Below the pieces are notes generated by a model. That model saw nothing but the letters and a program-made list of their open reading frames with translations. It was not told where the DNA came from and searched no databases. A DNA stretch of 64,000 nucleotides, taken from CAVWDI01 sp963753725 (lineage in GTDB: Bacteria; Chloroflexota; Anaerolineae; Anaerolineales; UBA4823). Shown piece after piece: positions 61,258 to 64,000 of the stretch. Location of the stretch: contig CAVWDI010000023.1 of the NCBI GenBank assembly GCA_963753725.1, positions 62,001 through 126,000 of the forward strand, given 5' to 3'. The position numbers and the translations under genes were made by a program. Every line of letters begins with the position of its first letter. Position 1 is the first letter of the stretch.

Positions 61258-64000
61258 CTAAAATCCCTCCAGCCTGGACATATCCGCCGCCCCATCCGCC
61301 AGCGCCGAGACGCGCTGCAGCAAACCCAGCCGGTTCTCGCGGATATTCATCTTCCTCTACCATCACCAGCACATCATCAAAGAACTGGTTAACCGCCGGT
61401 ATCATCGGGGTGAAGGCGTTCAGAAAATCATCCACCGAACCCGGTTTACGTCGGCTGGTTCCGCTTTTAGCAGCGCCTGGTACAGTCCCCGTTCCGCCTC
61501 TTCCACCGCCAGGTCCGGGTTGAAGGTGTAAGCGCTGCTCCAGATCACGCGTGATGCGCACGCAGCGTGATAAGCCGGCAGGATTTCGTGCCAGTCCTCG
61601 CGCCCCACCCAATCTGTGAGTTCACCCACCGCATGGGACGCCTTTGCCGGATTGTTCGGCTGTTCGGCTAATACCGCATCCACCACATCAAATTTAGCGC
61701 CGCCTCTCCAGCAGTAAATTGCGCAGCCGTCCAGCGATAAATGCCAGGACTGCCTCCCGAGTACCCTCATCAACATCAACCGGCTGGTATCCAGCCGCCT
61801 GGCTCACCGCGGCCTCAAGATCAAAGTCCAAATCCCACTCAATCAGGTTTTGCACCGTGCCCAGCGCGGCTCGGCGCAGCGCAAAGGGGTCTTTGTTGCC
61901 GGTCGGCGCCAGTCCAGCCGCAAACAGACCCAACAGGCTGTCCAATCGGTCTGCCAGACCCACCACCAGTCCGGCTTTCGAAGCCGGAACCTGGTCTCCC
62001 GCGAAGCGCGGCAGGTAATGCTCAAAAATCGCCTGACGAGACTTCTATTGGTCTCGCCTGATTGGGCGGCATAATAGCTGCCCATATAACCCTGCAGGGA
62101 GGTCATTTCCACCACCATGCTGGTCGCCAGGTCCGCCTTACACAGTTCGGCGGCCCGCTTTGCAGTCGAGCGTTCTGTTTCCACTATCTCAATCTGGCTT
62201 GACAAATCCTCCACCAGGGCGGTTATGCGTTTTGATTTATCCAGCATCGAGCCCAGTTTCACTTGAAAGGTCAGCGTTCCCAGCTTAGGCAGGAAAGCCT
62301 CCAGCGGCTGCCTCAAATCATCCTTCACGAAGAAATCCGCGTCCGCGAAACGTGCCCGGATGACATGCTCGTTGCCGTCGATTACCTCTTCGATCCCCAG
62401 GTCATTTCCATTCCTGACGGCGATGAAATACGGCGCCAACGCTTTATCCTTATCCTCACTGCTCTTTTCATACACCGGGAAATAGCGCTGGTGCTTCTTC
62501 ATCACCGATGTGAGCACCTGGGGTGGCAGGTCCAAATGCGAGCGGTCAAATGTACCCCGCAGCGCAGTTGGCGCTTCGACCAGGTTGGTGACCTCATCCA
62601 GCAGCGCCGCATCATCCTCCAGCAAGTTCCCCATCTGTGCTGCCAGTTCGTCTGCCTGCCCAACGATGCTTTCCCGCCGTTCTGCTGTTTCGATTACAAT
62701 GCCCTGCTGTGCCAGTTCTTCAAAATACTGGGCCGGGTTCGTCAGAGTTATCTCAGAAGGTGTTTTGAAGCGCAGCCCGCGTGTTGCTCTATCGGACCTC
62801 AATCCGGCATACTCGAAGGGGATCACCGCCTCCCCGTGCAGCGCTAACAACCAGCGGATGGGGCGTGAAAAAGACGCATTGGAATTGTTCCAGCGCATGG
62901 TTTTATCGAAGCGCAGCGAGCGCACTAAATCCGGCAGCGACTCGCCCAGCACTTCAAACGCCGCCTTCCCGGCTTGTTTTACTGCAGCCGAAACATAGCG
63001 CCCGCCGTCCATCTCGATTACCTGCAGGTCTTCGACGCGTATCCCTTTACTTTTGGCAAATCCTACCGCAGCCCTGGTCGGGGTCCCATCTGCCTCAAAC
63101 GCCCGTTCTGCCGGCGGGCCCTTGACCACCTGCTCCAGGTCCGGCTGTCTGGCTGCCAGGTCTTCCACATAAACCACCAAACGGCGCGGGGTTCCCAATA
63201 TTCGGATTTCGCCGTGCTCCAAACGCTGCTTTATCCAGCCAACCAGGCACTTTCTCCTCTAACTGCCGTAATGCGCCCTTCAGATCCAGATTCGGCAGCT
63301 CTTCCGTCCCGATTTCAAGCAGGAACGGGGCTTCCCCTTGTGGGCGCTGCCCGGTTTCAGCTGGTTCTTCCTTCTTGCCCTCCACTGTGATAGGTTTGAC
63401 CCTATCCAGCCACGGGAATCCCAGGCTCTCGCTGTTGGGCCAGATATGCTTCCGACACCCTGCGCGACAGCTCGCGCATACGTCTAAACAAGCGCTTGCC
63501 GTTCGGTTACACCCACCGCGCCGCGTGTGTCCAGCACATTAAAGGTATGCGAACACTTGAGGATATAGTCATAGGCCGGCAGTACCAGCCCCTGATCGAG
63601 ACACGCCTCAGCCTCTGCGTTGAATAGTTCGTACATCTTGCGCAGCCGTTCGATATCGGCCGTCTCGAAATAATATTTACTGTGTTCCTGCTCAGCCTGC
63701 AGGTTGACATCCCCATCGGTCAATTCCTGGTTCCAGCGGATATCCGTAAACCCGGCCACCCGCTGCAGGGATATAGCGATGCGTTCCAATCCATAAGTGA
63801 GCTCAACCGAGACCGGGTCCAGGTTGATACCGCCCGCCTGTTGGAAATAAGTAAATTGGGTGATCTCCTGACCGTCCAGCCACACTTCCCAGCCCAATCC
63901 CCACGCGCCCAGCGCCGGCTGCTCCCAGTTATCCTCTACGAAGCGGATATCATGCCGGCTCGGGTCGATCCCCAGCGCTTCTAACGATTGTAAATAAAGA
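61258..64000 (-). CDS. glyS: Glycyl-tRNA synthetase, alpha and beta regions in one chain (5' end beyond window; several frameshifts)
   Basis: The right part encodes the alpha (catalytic) region: YLQSLEALGIDPSRHDIRFV, DNWEQPALGAWGLGWEVWLD, EITQFTYFQQAGGINLDPVS. After shifts near 63490 and 63429 the frame runs through QRSLGFPWLDRVKPITVEGK without a stop into the beta region (FLLEIGTEELPNLDLKGAL). Further shifts near 63235, 62045, 61703, 61440 and 61335 link RNGNDLGIEEVIDGNEHVIR, NKDPFALRRAALGTVQNLI, GSVDDFLNAFTPMIPAVNQF and LLQRVSALADGAADMSRLEG to TAG at 61258. Alpha2-beta2 enzymes usually come from two genes; a single chain is known from Chlamydia and plants. The errors leave a small chance of two genes. 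Confidence 0.88.

Noticed and set aside
62263..62847. 194-codon plus-strand frame inside the glycyl-tRNA synthetase gene
   Set aside because: Antisense to conserved beta-region blocks; no family features or start signal.
1..64000. CRISPR arrays, insertion sequences, integrases, attachment sites
   Set aside because: No regularly spaced repeats, no transposase or recombinase motifs, and no tRNA-adjacent duplications were seen.

Overview
The window reads as a bacterial chromosome segment, most likely Chloroflexota of the class Anaerolineae, probably from a metagenome or a draft long-read/454-type assembly. Support for this placement is indirect. It rests on a nurA-herA pair, a glycyl-tRNA synthetase with alpha and beta parts apparently in one chain, DUF3160 and lectin-like secreted proteins, LysM/Thr-Pro linker proteins, a demethylmenaquinone methyltransferase, and a urocanate hydratase. 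No rRNA gene, CRISPR array, prophage or insertion sequence was seen. At least ten genes are broken by single-base shifts, including the essential cysS and glycyl-tRNA synthetase. Most of these shifts sit in or beside short homopolymers and the downstream frame continues the same family, so I read them as sequence errors rather than decay.

Layout. 0-17 kb holds mostly minus-strand housekeeping and accessory genes: a lipoprotein hydrolase cut by the left edge, ftsK, RNase Z (frameshifted), a YuiH-like molybdopterin oxidoreductase with a UPF0173 hydrolase, small enzymes (aldo/keto reductase, VOC, TfoX-like, GNAT), two tandem lectin-like membrane-anchored proteins, a glycosyltransferase, a LysM protein, an MFS carrier, a membrane protein and hutU. 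17-25 kb holds an Rrf2 regulator, UDP-glucose dehydrogenase with a methyltransferase, the overlapping menG-ubiX-methyltransferase trio, and a UMF1-type MFS carrier with an inserted extracytoplasmic domain.

25-38 kb is the information-processing core: PIN-TRAM membrane protein, cysS, rlmB, then a classic block behind a clear promoter (tRNA-Thr, tRNA-Tyr, tRNA-Thr, tuf, rpmG, tRNA-Trp, secE, nusG, rplK, rplA, L10 leader with attenuator, rplJ, rplL, terminator). An OmpR-type two-component system follows, then a lytic transglycosylase with a perfect consensus promoter overlapping a LexA-like palindrome.

38-48 kb carries NUDIX hydrolase, ferritin, the nurA-orf-herA operon, a DUF3160 lipoprotein, a YbaK-type deacylase, moaA and a HAD hydrolase. 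48-61 kb is a surface/secretome region with a parallel beta-helix protein, two propeller-like proteins, a family 5 solute-binding lipoprotein and a 1,284-residue SARP/AfsR-like regulator. The right edge is the glycyl-tRNA synthetase gene, incomplete at its 5' end.

The most interesting signal is around the SARP/AfsR-like regulator. Three copies of a regulatory motif lie within 7.3 kb: two TAGGCGN heptamers 11 bp apart, followed after exactly 8 bp by TAAGAT. This is the geometry known for Streptomyces SARP operators. The copies face the NTF2-like gene, a small unknown gene and the solute-binding lipoprotein, so I infer a local regulon. The binding itself is untested.
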